Shown one piece after another: positions 17,521 through 26,295 of a DNA stretch of 64,000 nt (positions are counted from its first letter, which is position 1; each line of letters starts with the position of its first letter). Origin of the DNA: Thermanaerovibrio velox DSM 12556 (GTDB lineage Bacteria > Synergistota > Synergistia > Synergistales > Synergistaceae). The DNA lies in NCBI RefSeq assembly GCF_000237825.1, contig NZ_CM001377.1, positions 372,001-436,000 of the forward strand. Direction: 5' to 3'. A model generated the notes under the pieces. It had not been told where the DNA came from. It ran no database searches and saw only the letters and a list, made by a program, of their open reading frames with translations. Made by a program: the position numbers and the translations under genes.

Positions 17521-18000
17521 ATGTCCAGTTTGACCAAGGCGATCGAGGAGTACATAACTAGGCTCTTCGAGGAGGCGGGATCACATCAGATCTCCCTCCG
17601 GAGGAAGGAGCTGGCGGAGAGGTTTGGCTGTGTGCCTAGCCAGATAAACTACGTTTTGAGGAGCCGTTTCGCCCCGGAGCATGGGTTTGTGGTGGAGAGC
17701 CAGCGGGGTGGCCACGGCTACATAAGGATAGTGCAGCTCAGGCTGAAGGACCCCAAGGAGCGGGTGGACCACATCGAGAAGCTGGTGGGCCGGGCCATAA
17801 CAGAACAGGAGAGCAAGAGGCTCTTGTCGAACCTGCAGAACCGGGGGCTCATAACCCCCCGGGAGCGGCTGATAATAGAGGTGGCCTTGAGGAACCAGGA
17901 TGAACAGTTCAGGAACCTCTTCGACGTGCCGGCCTTTCGGAGGGACACCATGAGGGCGGAGCTGCTCAAGCGGCTCATAACCAGCCTTGCCCTGATGTGA
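17521..18000 (+). CDS. ctsR: CtsR transcriptional repressor
   Basis: Heat-shock repressor of clp genes. The 159-residue protein from ATG 17521 (GGGGGG 8 bases before) carries the winged helix LRRKELAERFGCVPSQINYVLRSRFAPEHGFVVESQRGGHGYIRI. This includes the heat-sensing Gly-rich wing tip (RGGHGYIRI), and a C-terminal dimer and McsB-contact domain (RGLITPRERLIIEVAL). It heads the ctsR-mcsA-mcsB-clpC operon and has a matching operator in its promoter. The gene set is best known from Firmicutes. Confidence 0.95.
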   Translation: MSSLTKAIEEYITRLFEEAGSHQISLRRKELAERFGCVPSQINYVLRSRFAPEHGFVVESQRGGHGYIRIVQLRLKDPKERVDHIEKLVGRAITEQESKRLLSNLQNRGLITPRERLIIEVALRNQDEQFRNLFDVPAFRRDTMRAELLKRLITSLALM

Positions 18001-18054
18001 TGCGGTGCGGATGGTGTTGCTTTAGTCATAGGTTCCCTTGAGAAGGGCATATTC

Positions 18055-18528
18055 ATGAAGTGCGAGCGTTGCGGACGGGAAGCGAGCGTCAACATAAAGG
18101 CCTTGACCAACGGGGTGCTTAGGGAGCATTGGCTGTGCGGGGAGTGTGCCTCCAAGGCGGGTTTTAGCGCCGGGCCCTTTTCCATATCCATCTCCCTTAA
18201 GGATCTTCTACCCTCCATGACCTCCGATGAGGGGGTGGACCTGGTGTGCCCCTCCTGCGGCCTTCGGTGGTCCCAGTTCCGGAAGACCGGGCTTTTGGGC
18301 TGTGGCGGCTGTTATGACGCCTTCAGGGGGCGGCTCATGCCCCTCATAGCCCGGTTTCAGGGGGGGCAGTTTCACCGGGGCAAGCGTCCCAGCGACCAGC
18401 AGTGGGAGCTTAAGCGTCTTCGGGAGGAGCTTAAGGCGGCGTTGGAGGAGGAGGCCTACGAGAGGGCGGCGGTGATAAGGGACCGCATAAGGGCCTTGGA
18501 AGGGGGTGTTCCCCCTGCTTGCCCGTGA
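18055..18528 (+). CDS. mcsA: McsA, activator of the McsB arginine kinase
   Basis: Zinc-finger and UVR-motif protein that activates McsB and links it to ClpC. The 157 residues contain CERCGRE and CGECASK, then CPSCGLRW and CGGCYDAF (four CxxC pairs for zinc), and near the C-terminus the UVR-like helix pair LKRLREELKAALEEEAYERAAVIRDRI. It is third-gene-spaced in the operon between ctsR and mcsB. Confidence 0.92.
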   Translation: MKCERCGREASVNIKALTNGVLREHWLCGECASKAGFSAGPFSISISLKDLLPSMTSDEGVDLVCPSCGLRWSQFRKTGLLGCGGCYDAFRGRLMPLIARFQGGQFHRGKRPSDQQWELKRLREELKAALEEEAYERAAVIRDRIRALEGGVPPACP

Positions 18529-18538
18529 GGTGGCGTCG

Positions 18539-19576
18539 TTGAGCCTGGAGTGGCTGGATCCAAAGGGTGACCTCCAGGACATGGTCATGTCCAGCCGAAT
18601 AAGGGTGGCCAGGAACCTAAAGGACCGTCCCTTTCCCCATTTTGCGTCCCCGGAGGACCTTGAGGCGGTAAGGGAGCGGGTGCTGGAGATACTCTCCGGC
18701 GTTGAGCACCTTAAGGACCGGCGGATCTACCACATCGACTCCATGGATCCGCTGTCTCGGCAGGTGTTGGTGGAGAACCGCCAGATGAGCCGGGCCCTGG
18801 CTCAGGGAGGTCCCGGCAGGAGCATACTGTTGGATCTCAAGGGGATTCTGTCGGTGATGATAAACGAGGAGGACCACGTGAGGCTTCAGGTTCTCCTTGG
18901 GGGGCTGAACCTTCAGGAGGGCTGGTGCGTTGCCAAGTCCCTTCTTGACCGCATGGGGGAGGACAACTTCGCTTTCCACGGGGATCTGGGGTTCCTCTCC
19001 AGCTGTCCCACCAACGTGGGCACCGGCCTTAGGGCCTCTGTGATGGTGCACCTTCCCGCTTTAGCGCGTCTTGGGAGGATGGAGGCGGTGTCCAACGAGT
19101 GTCAGAAGCTCGGCCTGGTGGTCCGGGGGGCCTTCGGTGAGGGGACCCCTTCCCATGGGGCCATATTTCAGATATCCAACCAGGTGACCCTGGGGCCCTC
19201 GGAGGAGGAGTTGGAGGAGAAGACCACCGGGGTGGTGAGGCGCCTTTGCGAGGAGGAGAAACGGGCCCGGGAGGTCCTTCGAGAGGCGGCGGGGGAGAAC
19301 CTGGAGGACGGGATATTTAGGGCCTTTGGAATACTTACCAACGCGAGGCTCCTATCCTTCGGGGAGACCATGGAGCTGTTGTCCTCCGTGAGGCTTGGGG
19401 GCGCCATGGGGATGCTGCCCAAGATGAGCGGGGCCTTTTGGAACCGGCTGATGCTGGACGTTCAGCCCGGCAGGATCCAGGCCCTTGCGGAGGGGCCCTT
19501 GGACAGGAAGGGAAGGCGAAGGCTTAGGGCCCAGCTGGTGAGGGAAAGGCTTGCGGGGCTGGAATCGTGCCCCTGA
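18539..19576 (+). CDS. mcsB: protein arginine kinase McsB
   Basis: ATP:guanido phosphotransferase that phosphorylates arginines on proteins, marking them for ClpC and inactivating CtsR. Key features are SSRIRVARNL (nucleotide arginines), NEEDHVRLQ (the catalytic glutamate region), and SCPTNVGTGLRASVMVHLP with the conserved cysteine loop. I favour TTG 18539, just after the mcsA stop and preceded by GAGGTGG, giving ~345 residues; an in-frame GTG at 18506 would overlap mcsA by 23 bases. The C-terminal RxxR pocket typical of McsB is plausible (GRRRLRAQLVRERL). Confidence 0.92.
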   Translation: MSLEWLDPKGDLQDMVMSSRIRVARNLKDRPFPHFASPEDLEAVRERVLEILSGVEHLKDRRIYHIDSMDPLSRQVLVENRQMSRALAQGGPGRSILLDLKGILSVMINEEDHVRLQVLLGGLNLQEGWCVAKSLLDRMGEDNFAFHGDLGFLSSCPTNVGTGLRASVMVHLPALARLGRMEAVSNECQKLGLVVRGAFGEGTPSHGAIFQISNQVTLGPSEEELEEKTTGVVRRLCEEEKRAREVLREAAGENLEDGIFRAFGILTNARLLSFGETMELLSSVRLGGAMGMLPKMSGAFWNRLMLDVQPGRIQALAEGPLDRKGRRRLRAQLVRERLAGLESCP

Positions 19577-19594
19577 TGAAATGTGATTAGCCGC

Positions 19595-19650
19595 GGGCCG
19601 GCGGGGACGCCTCTTTCGCAGGTTATCCTTGCCGGCCCCTTTTTAACTTT
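19595..19650 (+). terminator. terminator-like hairpin between mcsB and clpC
   Basis: GGGCCGGC (19595-19602) pairs with GCCGGCCC (19631-19638) across a 28-base loop, followed by CTTTTTAACTTTTT. This could partly end the ctsR-mcsAB transcript, so clpC may be transcribed by read-through or from its own promoter. Confidence 0.55.
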
Positions 19651-19710
19651 TTAACCGTTAAGCGGTTTTTGATAGTCCCGGTTGGGGTTTGATGGAAGGG
19701 GGTTTGTCTC

Positions 19711-22164
19711 ATGTGGCAGTTCTTTACGGAGCGGGGCAAGAAGGTGGTGCAGCTGGCCCACCGGGAGGCCTTGAGGCTTGGACACGAGGTCATAGGTACG
19801 GAGCACATCCTGTTGGGCCTTTTGGCGGAGGGGGAGGGAGTGGCCTCCCAGGTGCTGAGGGCGGCGGGTTTGGAGCTGGATGAGATAAGGGAGCAGGTGG
19901 AGCGGGTTGTGGGGGTAGGTGAGCCCAAGGATAAGCCGGTGGACCTACCCTTGAGCCCCCGGGCGAAGCGGGTACTTGACCTCTCCATGCGGGAGGCCAG
20001 GAACATGGGGGTCAACTACGTGGGCACGGAACACATCCTGTTGGGCCTTCTGGCGGAGGGGGAGGGGGTGGCGTTCCAGATCCTTAACCGCATGGGGCTT
20101 GACCCGGTGAAGGTGAGGCAGGATGTGCAGGCCTACCTGTCGGGCACCTCGTCGGAGCTTCAGGATCCCCGCCGGAGCGGGGATGATCAGGATAGGAAGG
20201 GTGCTCAGTCCAAGACCCCGACCCTTGATCAGCTGGGGGTGGATCTCTCGGAGCTCGCCAGGAACGGGGAGCTGGATCCGGTCATAGGCAGGGGCAAGGA
20301 GATACAGCGGCTGGTGCAGGTGCTTTCCCGGAGGACCAAGAACAACCCGGTGCTCATAGGTGATCCCGGGGTTGGGAAGACCGCCATAGTGGAGGGGCTG
20401 GCCCAGCGGGTGGTTTCCGGCGACATCCCGGAGGTGCTTAAGGGCAAGCGGGTCGTGCAGCTCAACGTGGGGAATTTGGTGGCGGGTACCAAGTATCGCG
20501 GTGAGTTCGAGGAGAGGATGCGCAAGCTGGTGAAGGAGATAAAGGAGAGCAAGAACGTGATCCTCTTCGTGGACGAGATACACACCCTTGTGGGGGCCGG
20601 TGGCGCCGAGGGGGCGGTGGACGCGGCGAACATTTTAAAGCCCAGCCTTGCCCGGGGGGAGTTCCAGGTAATAGGGGCCACCACCATGGAGGAGTACAGG
20701 AAGTACATAGAGAAGGACGCGGCGCTTGAGAGGCGTTTCCAGCCGATCCACGTGGATGAGCCCTCCGAGGAGGACACGGTGCTGATACTGGAGGGTCTTA
20801 GGGACCGTTACGAGGCCCACCACAGGGTTAAGATATCCGACGAGGCCCTTGTCGCTGCGGCTAGGCTTTCCAAGCGCTACATAACCGAGCGGTACCTTCC
20901 GGACAAGGCCATAGACCTGATAGATGAGGCGGCCGCCAGGTCCAGGCTCAAGACCATGGAGGCCCCGGAGGAGCTCAAGGAGATGGAGAAGCGGCTGGAG
21001 GAGGTTCGGAAGGAGAAGGAGTCCGCGGTGATGTCCCAGGAGTTTGAGAAGGCCGCCACCTTGAGGGACGAGGAGAGGCGCCTTTACGAGGAGATGGAGG
21101 AGGTGAGGCGCCGCTGGCAGGTGAGGCGCAACCAGGAGGAGCCGGTGGTGACCGGGGAGGACATAGCGGTTATAGTCTCCGAGTGGACCGGCGTGCCGGT
21201 GGTTCAGCTCACCGAGGAGGAGGCCAAGAGGCTTCTTCGGATGGAGGAGGAGATCCACCGCCGGTTGGTTGGTCAGGAGGAGGCGGTGAGCGCCGTGGCC
21301 CGGGCCATAAGGAGGGCCAGGAGCGGTCTTAAGGATCCCCGGCGTCCGGTGGGGAGCTTCCTGTTCTTGGGCCCCACCGGGGTAGGAAAGACCGAGCTGG
21401 CAAGGCGCCTTGCATGGTTCCTCTTCGGCAGCGATGACGCCATGATACGGTTTGACATGAGTGAGTTCATGGAAAGGCACGAGGTGGCCAAGCTCATAGG
21501 GGCCCCTCCCGGTTACGTGGGCCACGAGGAGGGCGGCAAGCTCACCGAGGCGGTCCGCCGGCGTCCCTATTCGGTGGTGCTCTTCGACGAGATCGAGAAG
21601 GCCCATCCGGATGTGTTCAACCTGCTGCTTCAGCTTCTGGAGGACGGGCGTCTTACCGACGGCCAGGGGCACGTGGTGGACTTTAGGAACACGGTGGTTA
21701 TAATGACCAGCAACGTGGGGGCTTCCGACGCTTCCAAGGGGCATCTGGGATTTTCGTCCGGTGGTGATGATGAGGCCTTGGAGGGGTGGGACAGGACAAA
21801 GGGGGCCATAATGGACGCGGTGAAGCGCACCTTTAGGCCCGAGTTCCTCAACCGGGTGGACGAGATGGTGGTGTTCCGGCCCCTGAGGAGGGAGGAGCTG
21901 CTGGGCATAGCCCGGATGATGCTGGATGAGGTGGTGGCCCGATGCGCCGAGAAGGGGATAAGGCTTTCGGTGAATGACCAGGTGGTGCAGAAGGTGTTGG
22001 AGGAGGGCTTTGATCCCAAGTTCGGCGCAAGGCCCCTAAGGCGCACCATACAGAAGCTGGTGGAGGATCCGCTGGCGGACATGATGCTGGAGGGGCTCCT
22101 TAGGGAGGGTATCCATGTGGAAGCCCTATTGGAGGACCAGCGGGTGAAGTTCGTTCCAAGGTAG
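19711..22164 (+). CDS. clpC: ATP-dependent Clp protease ATPase ClpC
   Basis: Hsp100 unfoldase. The 817 residues show two N-terminal Clp repeats (the [16 protein letters not shown] motif occurs twice), a first AAA+ domain with Walker A GDPGVGKT (Lys223) and [12 protein letters not shown], a UVR-like middle domain ([20 protein letters not shown]), and a second AAA+ domain with GPTGVGKT (Lys560). The loop GHLGFSSGG near residue 680 carries an LGF tripeptide, the type of loop that docks on ClpP. The middle domain and operon partners fit ClpC rather than ClpA or ClpB. No clpP lies nearby; the next gene is a different ClpP-fold protease. Confidence 0.97.
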   Translation: MWQFFTERGKKVVQLAHREALRLGHEVIGTEHILLGLLAEGEGVASQVLRAAGLELDEIREQVERVVGVGEPKDKPVDLPLSPRAKRVLDLSMREARNMGVNYVGTEHILLGLLAEGEGVAFQILNRMGLDPVKVRQDVQAYLSGTSSELQDPRRSGDDQDRKGAQSKTPTLDQLGVDLSELARNGELDPVIGRGKEIQRLVQVLSRRTKNNPVLIGDPGVGKTAIVEGLAQRVVSGDIPEVLKGKRVVQLNVGNLVAGTKYRGEFEERMRKLVKEIKESKNVILFVDEIHTLVGAGGAEGAVDAANILKPSLARGEFQVIGATTMEEYRKYIEKDAALERRFQPIHVDEPSEEDTVLILEGLRDRYEAHHRVKISDEALVAAARLSKRYITERYLPDKAIDLIDEAAARSRLKTMEAPEELKEMEKRLEEVRKEKESAVMSQEFEKAATLRDEERRLYEEMEEVRRRWQVRRNQEEPVVTGEDIAVIVSEWTGVPVVQLTEEEAKRLLRMEEEIHRRLVGQEEAVSAVARAIRRARSGLKDPRRPVGSFLFLGPTGVGKTELARRLAWFLFGSDDAMIRFDMSEFMERHEVAKLIGAPPGYVGHEEGGKLTEAVRRRPYSVVLFDEIEKAHPDVFNLLLQLLEDGRLTDGQGHVVDFRNTVVIMTSNVGASDASKGHLGFSSGGDDEALEGWDRTKGAIMDAVKRTFRPEFLNRVDEMVVFRPLRREELLGIARMMLDEVVARCAEKGIRLSVNDQVVQKVLEEGFDPKFGARPLRRTIQKLVEDPLADMMLEGLLREGIHVEALLEDQRVKFVPR

Positions 22165-22201
22165 GTAAGGGGCAAGAGGAAATTTAGGTTGGAGAGGAGA
22201 G

Positions 22202-23047
22202 GTGATTGTGGTGGGAGGAAACTTGTTCTATCTTCTGTTTTTCCTGTTTTTAATGGGTCCCACGCTGAGGCAGTGGCGGCTTAACCAGATGAGGCTTCAG
22301 GCCATGAGGAGCCTGGAGCGCCGCAGGAACAGCCGGGTGATCACCCTGATTCACCGGCAGGAGACCATGGGGTTCTGGGGGATGTTCCAGCGCAACTTCA
22401 TCAACATAGAGGACTCCGAGGAGGTTCTTAGGGTAATAAGGATGACCCCCGACGACACTCCCATAGACCTGGTGGTCCACACCCCCGGCGGGTTGCTCCT
22501 GGCGGCGGAGCAGATCGCCGAGGCCCTTCGGAAGCACCGGGCCAAGGTCACGGTCTTCGTGCCCCACTACGCCATGTCCGGGGGCACCCTGATAGCCCTT
22601 GCGGCGGACGAGATAGTTATGGACCGCCATGCGGTGTTAGGCCCCGTGGATCCCCAGCTTGGCCAGTGGCCTGCGGCTTCAATCCTCAAGGTGGTGGAGC
22701 AGAAGCCCTTATCAGAAGTGGATGATCAGACGTTGATAATGGCCGACGTGGCCAGGAAGGCCATATCCCAGACCGAGGCTTTTGTGAGGCGGCTTCTGGT
22801 GTCCAACGGCATGGATGAGTCCAGGGCCTCGGAGCTGTCCAAGGCGCTGACCGAGGGCCGGTGGACTCATGATTACCCAATAAACATAGACGAAGCCCGG
22901 GAGATGGGGCTTCCGGTGAGCGATGAGATGCCGGAGGAGATATGTGCCCTCATGAGGCTTTACCCCCAGTCCGGTCAGGGGCGCCCGTCGGTGCAGTATG
23001 TTCCGCTGCCCAACGAGATGGGGCTTAACGGCCAGACCAGGTCGTAG
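22202..23047 (+). CDS. SDH-family Clp-fold serine proteinase, membrane anchored
   Basis: This 281-residue protein has an N-terminal membrane helix (LFYLLFFLFLMGP) followed by a ClpP/crotonase fold. The Gly loop is VVHTPGGLLLAAEQIAEAL at ~91-110, the likely nucleophile is Ser126 in HYAMSGGTLIALAADEI, and a VLGPVDPQLGQ segment follows, as in the SDH proteinase (PF01972-like) group. The active site probably faces the cytoplasm. It starts 37 bases after clpC and is probably co-transcribed, so a role in protein quality control is a reasonable inference. A strong terminator follows. Confidence 0.8.
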   Translation: MIVVGGNLFYLLFFLFLMGPTLRQWRLNQMRLQAMRSLERRRNSRVITLIHRQETMGFWGMFQRNFINIEDSEEVLRVIRMTPDDTPIDLVVHTPGGLLLAAEQIAEALRKHRAKVTVFVPHYAMSGGTLIALAADEIVMDRHAVLGPVDPQLGQWPAASILKVVEQKPLSEVDDQTLIMADVARKAISQTEAFVRRLLVSNGMDESRASELSKALTEGRWTHDYPINIDEAREMGLPVSDEMPEEICALMRLYPQSGQGRPSVQYVPLPNEMGLNGQTRS

Positions 23048-23110
23048 CCTGTGAGCCTTTCCCTTTGGAATACGTTGACATGTGAAGAAAAACTTGAGAT
23101 TATGCTGATC

Positions 23111-23147
23111 GGGGCTCCTCTTGATTAAAAGAGGAGCCCCTTTATTT
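23111..23147 (+). terminator. terminator of the clpC operon
   Basis: GGGGCTCCTCTT pairs perfectly with AAGAGGAGCCCC over a 6-base loop, followed by TTTATTT. A strong intrinsic terminator. Confidence 0.9.
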
Positions 23148-23173
23148 GTATTGATGATTCAGATGATTTATTC

Positions 23174-23201
23174 TGGACATCGGCGTATGGTTGATTATAA
23201 T
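23174..23201 (+). promoter_or_regulatory. nhaC promoter
   Basis: TGGACA (23174-23179), 16 bases, then a perfect TATAAT (23196-23201). It leaves a leader of about 90 bases before the ATG at 23299, in which I see no clear structure. Confidence 0.6.
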
Positions 23202-23298
23202 CGTCAGAGGGACAGTACAATTTAAAGGGGAGGTGTTGGATGGGTTAAGGTGGGTTTCCAGGGGGTTTAGATAAAACAATAAGGGGGAGGTTAAGGCT

Positions 23299-24834
23299 AT
23301 GACGGAAGAGAGGAAGTACAGAAAGCCTAGCCTGATGGAGGCTGTAATAGTCCTCCTTTTCAGTGCCGCCTTCATAGGTGCGGGGGTCCTTTATTGGGAG
23401 GTCTCGGTTCACATACCGATAGTGGTGGCTGCTACTTTCGCATCCCTCATGGGTCGCTTCGTTGTAGGCCGTCCCTGGCGGGACATAGAAGAGGGGATGG
23501 TCAACGGCATCATGGTTGGCATGCAGGCCATGCTGATCCTTTACATCATAGGCATGTTGGTGGGCACCTGGATACCCGGCGGGGTGGTGCCCAGCATGAT
23601 CTACTACGGACTTTCGATTCTCAACCCGTCCGCGTTCCTTCTCACGGCACTCATAATGTGTTCCATAGTGTCGTTTGCCACCGGCACCTCTTGGGGCACC
23701 AGCGGCACCGTTGGAATAGCCCTGATGGGGATAGGTGCTGGACTTGGGATACCAGCTCCGATAACCGCGGGCTTCATAATCTCCGGCGCCTACGTGGGTG
23801 ACAAGATGTCCCCTCTCTCGGACACCACGAACCTTGCCCCCGCTGTGGCGGGCACCGATCTCTTCCAGCACATAAGGGCCATGATGTGGACCACCCTTCC
23901 CACATACGCCATAGTATGTGTGGTGGCGGTGTTCCTTGGAATGAAGTACGCCGGTGGCTCCTTGGATGCGGCCAAGATAAGGGCGATCCAGGCGATTTTG
24001 GGCGGGGAGTTCAACATAAGCGTTACGGGCTTGATCCCCCCAATCCTGGTCATAGCCATGTGCGTCCTGAAGATTCCGGCGATCCCCGGGCTCTTCGCCG
24101 GTGTTGTGGCGGGGGGCGTGCTTGCGATATTAAACGGCTACGGCATAGGGGATGTGCTCAACGTAACGCTGGACGGATACACCGCTCAGCTCTCCGCCAA
24201 GCTGGCGGAGGCGTCTGACATGGCGGCGGTGGCCAAGATACTGCAGGAGGCGGGTATCTCCGGGGTGGCGCCGGAGATGGCCAAGGAGGTCGGCACCTTG
24301 CTCAGCGACCTCCTTACCCGGGGCGGCATGTCCTCCATGTACAGCACCATAGCCCTCATAACCTGCGCCCTGTCCTTTGGCGGCATCATGGAGAGGTGCG
24401 GGTTCCTTGAGGTCATATTGGACCACGTTCTCAAGGTGGTACGTTCCGTTGGTGGCCTTGTAGCGTCTGTCATAACCGCCAGCTTCATCTCCAACCTGTT
24501 CCTCGGTGACCAGTACCTGTCCATAGCCATGCCGGGCCGGATATTCAAGAACGCCTTTGACTGGAAGGGGCTGCACCCCCGGATGCTCTCCCGAAGCCTT
24601 GAGGACTCCGGTACCCTTACATCGGTGCTGATACCCTGGAACACCTGCGGAGCCTATAACTCCGGCGTCCTTGGCGTTAAGACCGTGGAGTATGCTCCCT
24701 ATGCCATACTCAACTGGCTGAACCCAATAATGGCCATAATCATAACCTACCTCGGCATAGGCGTAGCCTGGCGTGGTAAGGACGGGGAGCCGGTGATAGC
24801 TAAGAACAGGCCGGCGGAACTGATGGAGGGTTAA
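23299..24834 (+). CDS. NhaC family Na+/H+ antiporter
   Basis: Inner-membrane antiporter of 511 residues with 11-12 predicted helices. Family features include FATGTSWGTSGTVGIALMGIG (ion-site helix), ISGAYVGDKMSPLSDTTNLAPAVAGTDLF, and near the C-terminus LFLGDQYLSIAMPGR and LEDSGTLTSVLIPWNTCGAY. It probably exports Na+ or exchanges Na+-coupled substrates, which fits a Na+-based amino-acid fermenter. GGGGGAGG lies 8 bases before the ATG. The next small gene starts within two bases of its stop, so they form an operon. Confidence 0.92.
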   Translation: MTEERKYRKPSLMEAVIVLLFSAAFIGAGVLYWEVSVHIPIVVAATFASLMGRFVVGRPWRDIEEGMVNGIMVGMQAMLILYIIGMLVGTWIPGGVVPSMIYYGLSILNPSAFLLTALIMCSIVSFATGTSWGTSGTVGIALMGIGAGLGIPAPITAGFIISGAYVGDKMSPLSDTTNLAPAVAGTDLFQHIRAMMWTTLPTYAIVCVVAVFLGMKYAGGSLDAAKIRAIQAILGGEFNISVTGLIPPILVIAMCVLKIPAIPGLFAGVVAGGVLAILNGYGIGDVLNVTLDGYTAQLSAKLAEASDMAAVAKILQEAGISGVAPEMAKEVGTLLSDLLTRGGMSSMYSTIALITCALSFGGIMERCGFLEVILDHVLKVVRSVGGLVASVITASFISNLFLGDQYLSIAMPGRIFKNAFDWKGLHPRMLSRSLEDSGTLTSVLIPWNTCGAYNSGVLGVKTVEYAPYAILNWLNPIMAIIITYLGIGVAWRGKDGEPVIAKNRPAELMEG

Positions 24835-24835
24835 G

Positions 24836-25297
24836 TTGTCCCAGCATAGGATAGAGGCCGTCGGGGCGGGATCCCTGCCCCGATGGCTTAAGTTTGTTGC
24901 CGCAGCGTTGGGCATCCTACTCCTGGGGGATGCCATGAGGTCCTTCTTCTTCGGGGCTGGAGGGCAGGTGAGCGCCAAGTTCATAATAGGCGCTGCCTGC
25001 TTGTACGCCACCGGGGTGGACAAGAAGTTCTTCGCCTCTGAGGATGGGATAGTCAAGGAGATCCGCACCTGGATGGGGTCCAGGAGGGAGGTGCTCCCTT
25101 GGGGGGAGGTGAAGTTCATCACCCTTGCCTTCAGGGGGGACAAGATGCTGGCCTTCTTCGAGCGGGACACGTCGGGCTGGAAGGTGATCTTTAAACGCTC
25201 CGATCGGGAGGCCCTTCAGGATCTCATATCTCGAATGGCCCCCTCCGTGGAGCTGGACCTGGTGGGGGATCCGGAGGCCTCAAAGAAGGGGGCCTGA
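24836..25297 (+). CDS. small membrane protein of unknown function
   Basis: A 153-residue protein from TTG 24836 with two hydrophobic segments (WLKFVAAALGILLLGDAM and ISAKF-like IIGAACLYATG) followed by a charged, strand-rich domain (LPWGEVKFITLAFRGDKMLAFFERDTSG) resembling a PH-like YcxB/YdbT domain. The family assignment is weak. It is translationally linked to nhaC, suggesting an accessory or sensing role, and ends at a strong terminator. Confidence 0.6.
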   Translation: MSQHRIEAVGAGSLPRWLKFVAAALGILLLGDAMRSFFFGAGGQVSAKFIIGAACLYATGVDKKFFASEDGIVKEIRTWMGSRREVLPWGEVKFITLAFRGDKMLAFFERDTSGWKVIFKRSDREALQDLISRMAPSVELDLVGDPEASKKGA

Positions 25298-25333
25298 GCG
25301 GTTCCATGTTAACCTGTTGAAGGTGTTTACCCT

Positions 25334-25367
25334 GCGGATGGGGGGCAGCTCCCCCCATCCGCGTTTT
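25334..25367 (+). terminator. terminator of the nhaC operon
   Basis: GCGGATGGGGGG pairs perfectly with CCCCCCATCCGC over a 5-base loop, followed by GTTTT. Confidence 0.88.
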
Positions 25368-25437
25368 AGGTCCCTTGGGATCCTATCCCTTTGCTTCGAG
25401 AGCGGGGTGATAAAATGCCCTTGGAGGTGATAGACGG

Positions 25438-26295
25438 TTGAAGGGCAAGCTGCTTGCCATGGCGGACCTACTCTGGTGGGATTTCCTTGGGGTCCTGGAC
25501 GATCTAGTCCTTTGGTCTGCGCTGTATTGGCTTATCAAGAGGTTCATAAGACACGGCATAGGTATAGCCCGGGGCAGGGCCAAGTCGGAGGGGGACCTGA
25601 AGCGCCTTGATACCCTGGAAAGGGTGGGCTTGTCGACCCTTAGGACCTTTGTGGCGGTGGCTGTTGCGCTGTCGATGTTGGATGCGGTTGGGGTGAACGT
25701 TAAGGCCCTGCTGGCCGGTATGGGTGTGGCAGGGTTGGGCATCTCCCTGGCGGCCCAGAGCATGATAAAAGACTTCATATGCGGGATCCTTATCCTCTTG
25801 GAGGACCAGTTCAACGTGGGGGACGTGGTCACCATAGGGAGCTTCAGCGGGGTGGTGGAGTCCTTTAAGCTTCGGGTTACCCACCTGAGGAACCTTGACG
25901 GGGAGCTCATAGTGATCCCGAACGGACAGATAACCACCGTGGTGAACCAGACCAAGGGTTGGTCGGTGGCCAAGGTGGAGGTTGGGATACCCTACGAATC
26001 GAACCCCGGTGAAGCGATGGAGGTTATGGAGGAGTGTGGTAGGGCCCTCATGGGGGAGATGGGGGATGTCGTTCTGGAGCCCCCGAGCATTCAGGGCATA
26101 GTGGAGTTTAGGGAGAGCTGCATCACCCTGAGGGCCCTCATAAAGACCCAGCCCGGTAGACACTGGGAGGTTGGAAGGCGCTACCGCATGCTCCTTAAGG
26201 AGGCCTTCCAGAGGAGCGGGATCTCCTTCCCGTACCCCAGGCTGGACGTGGAGATAAGGGGATCTCACCGGGGCTCAAATACCCCGATCCCGTAG
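25438..26295 (+). CDS. MscS family mechanosensitive channel
   Basis: Small-conductance mechanosensitive channel that releases solutes on hypo-osmotic shock. The 285 residues begin at TTG 25438 (GGAGGTGA upstream). Two to three helices are followed by the pore helix KALLAGMGVAGLGISLAAQSMIKDFICGI and the beta domain with VGDVVTIGSFSGVVESFKLRVTHLRNLDGELIVIPNGQI, which is diagnostic. The last 31 bases overlap the end of the convergent glycosidase gene. Confidence 0.93.
   Translation: MKGKLLAMADLLWWDFLGVLDDLVLWSALYWLIKRFIRHGIGIARGRAKSEGDLKRLDTLERVGLSTLRTFVAVAVALSMLDAVGVNVKALLAGMGVAGLGISLAAQSMIKDFICGILILLEDQFNVGDVVTIGSFSGVVESFKLRVTHLRNLDGELIVIPNGQITTVVNQTKGWSVAKVEVGIPYESNPGEAMEVMEECGRALMGEMGDVVLEPPSIQGIVEFRESCITLRALIKTQPGRHWEVGRRYRMLLKEAFQRSGISFPYPRLDVEIRGSHRGSNTPIP

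Noticed and set aside
20635-21744. Long minus-strand open frame (369 codons) opposite clpC, and similar ones opposite galE, liv, RND and kinase genes
   Set aside because: They mirror the codon structure of high-GC genes, lack ribosome sites and resemble no family; the opposite strand carries a clear gene in each case.
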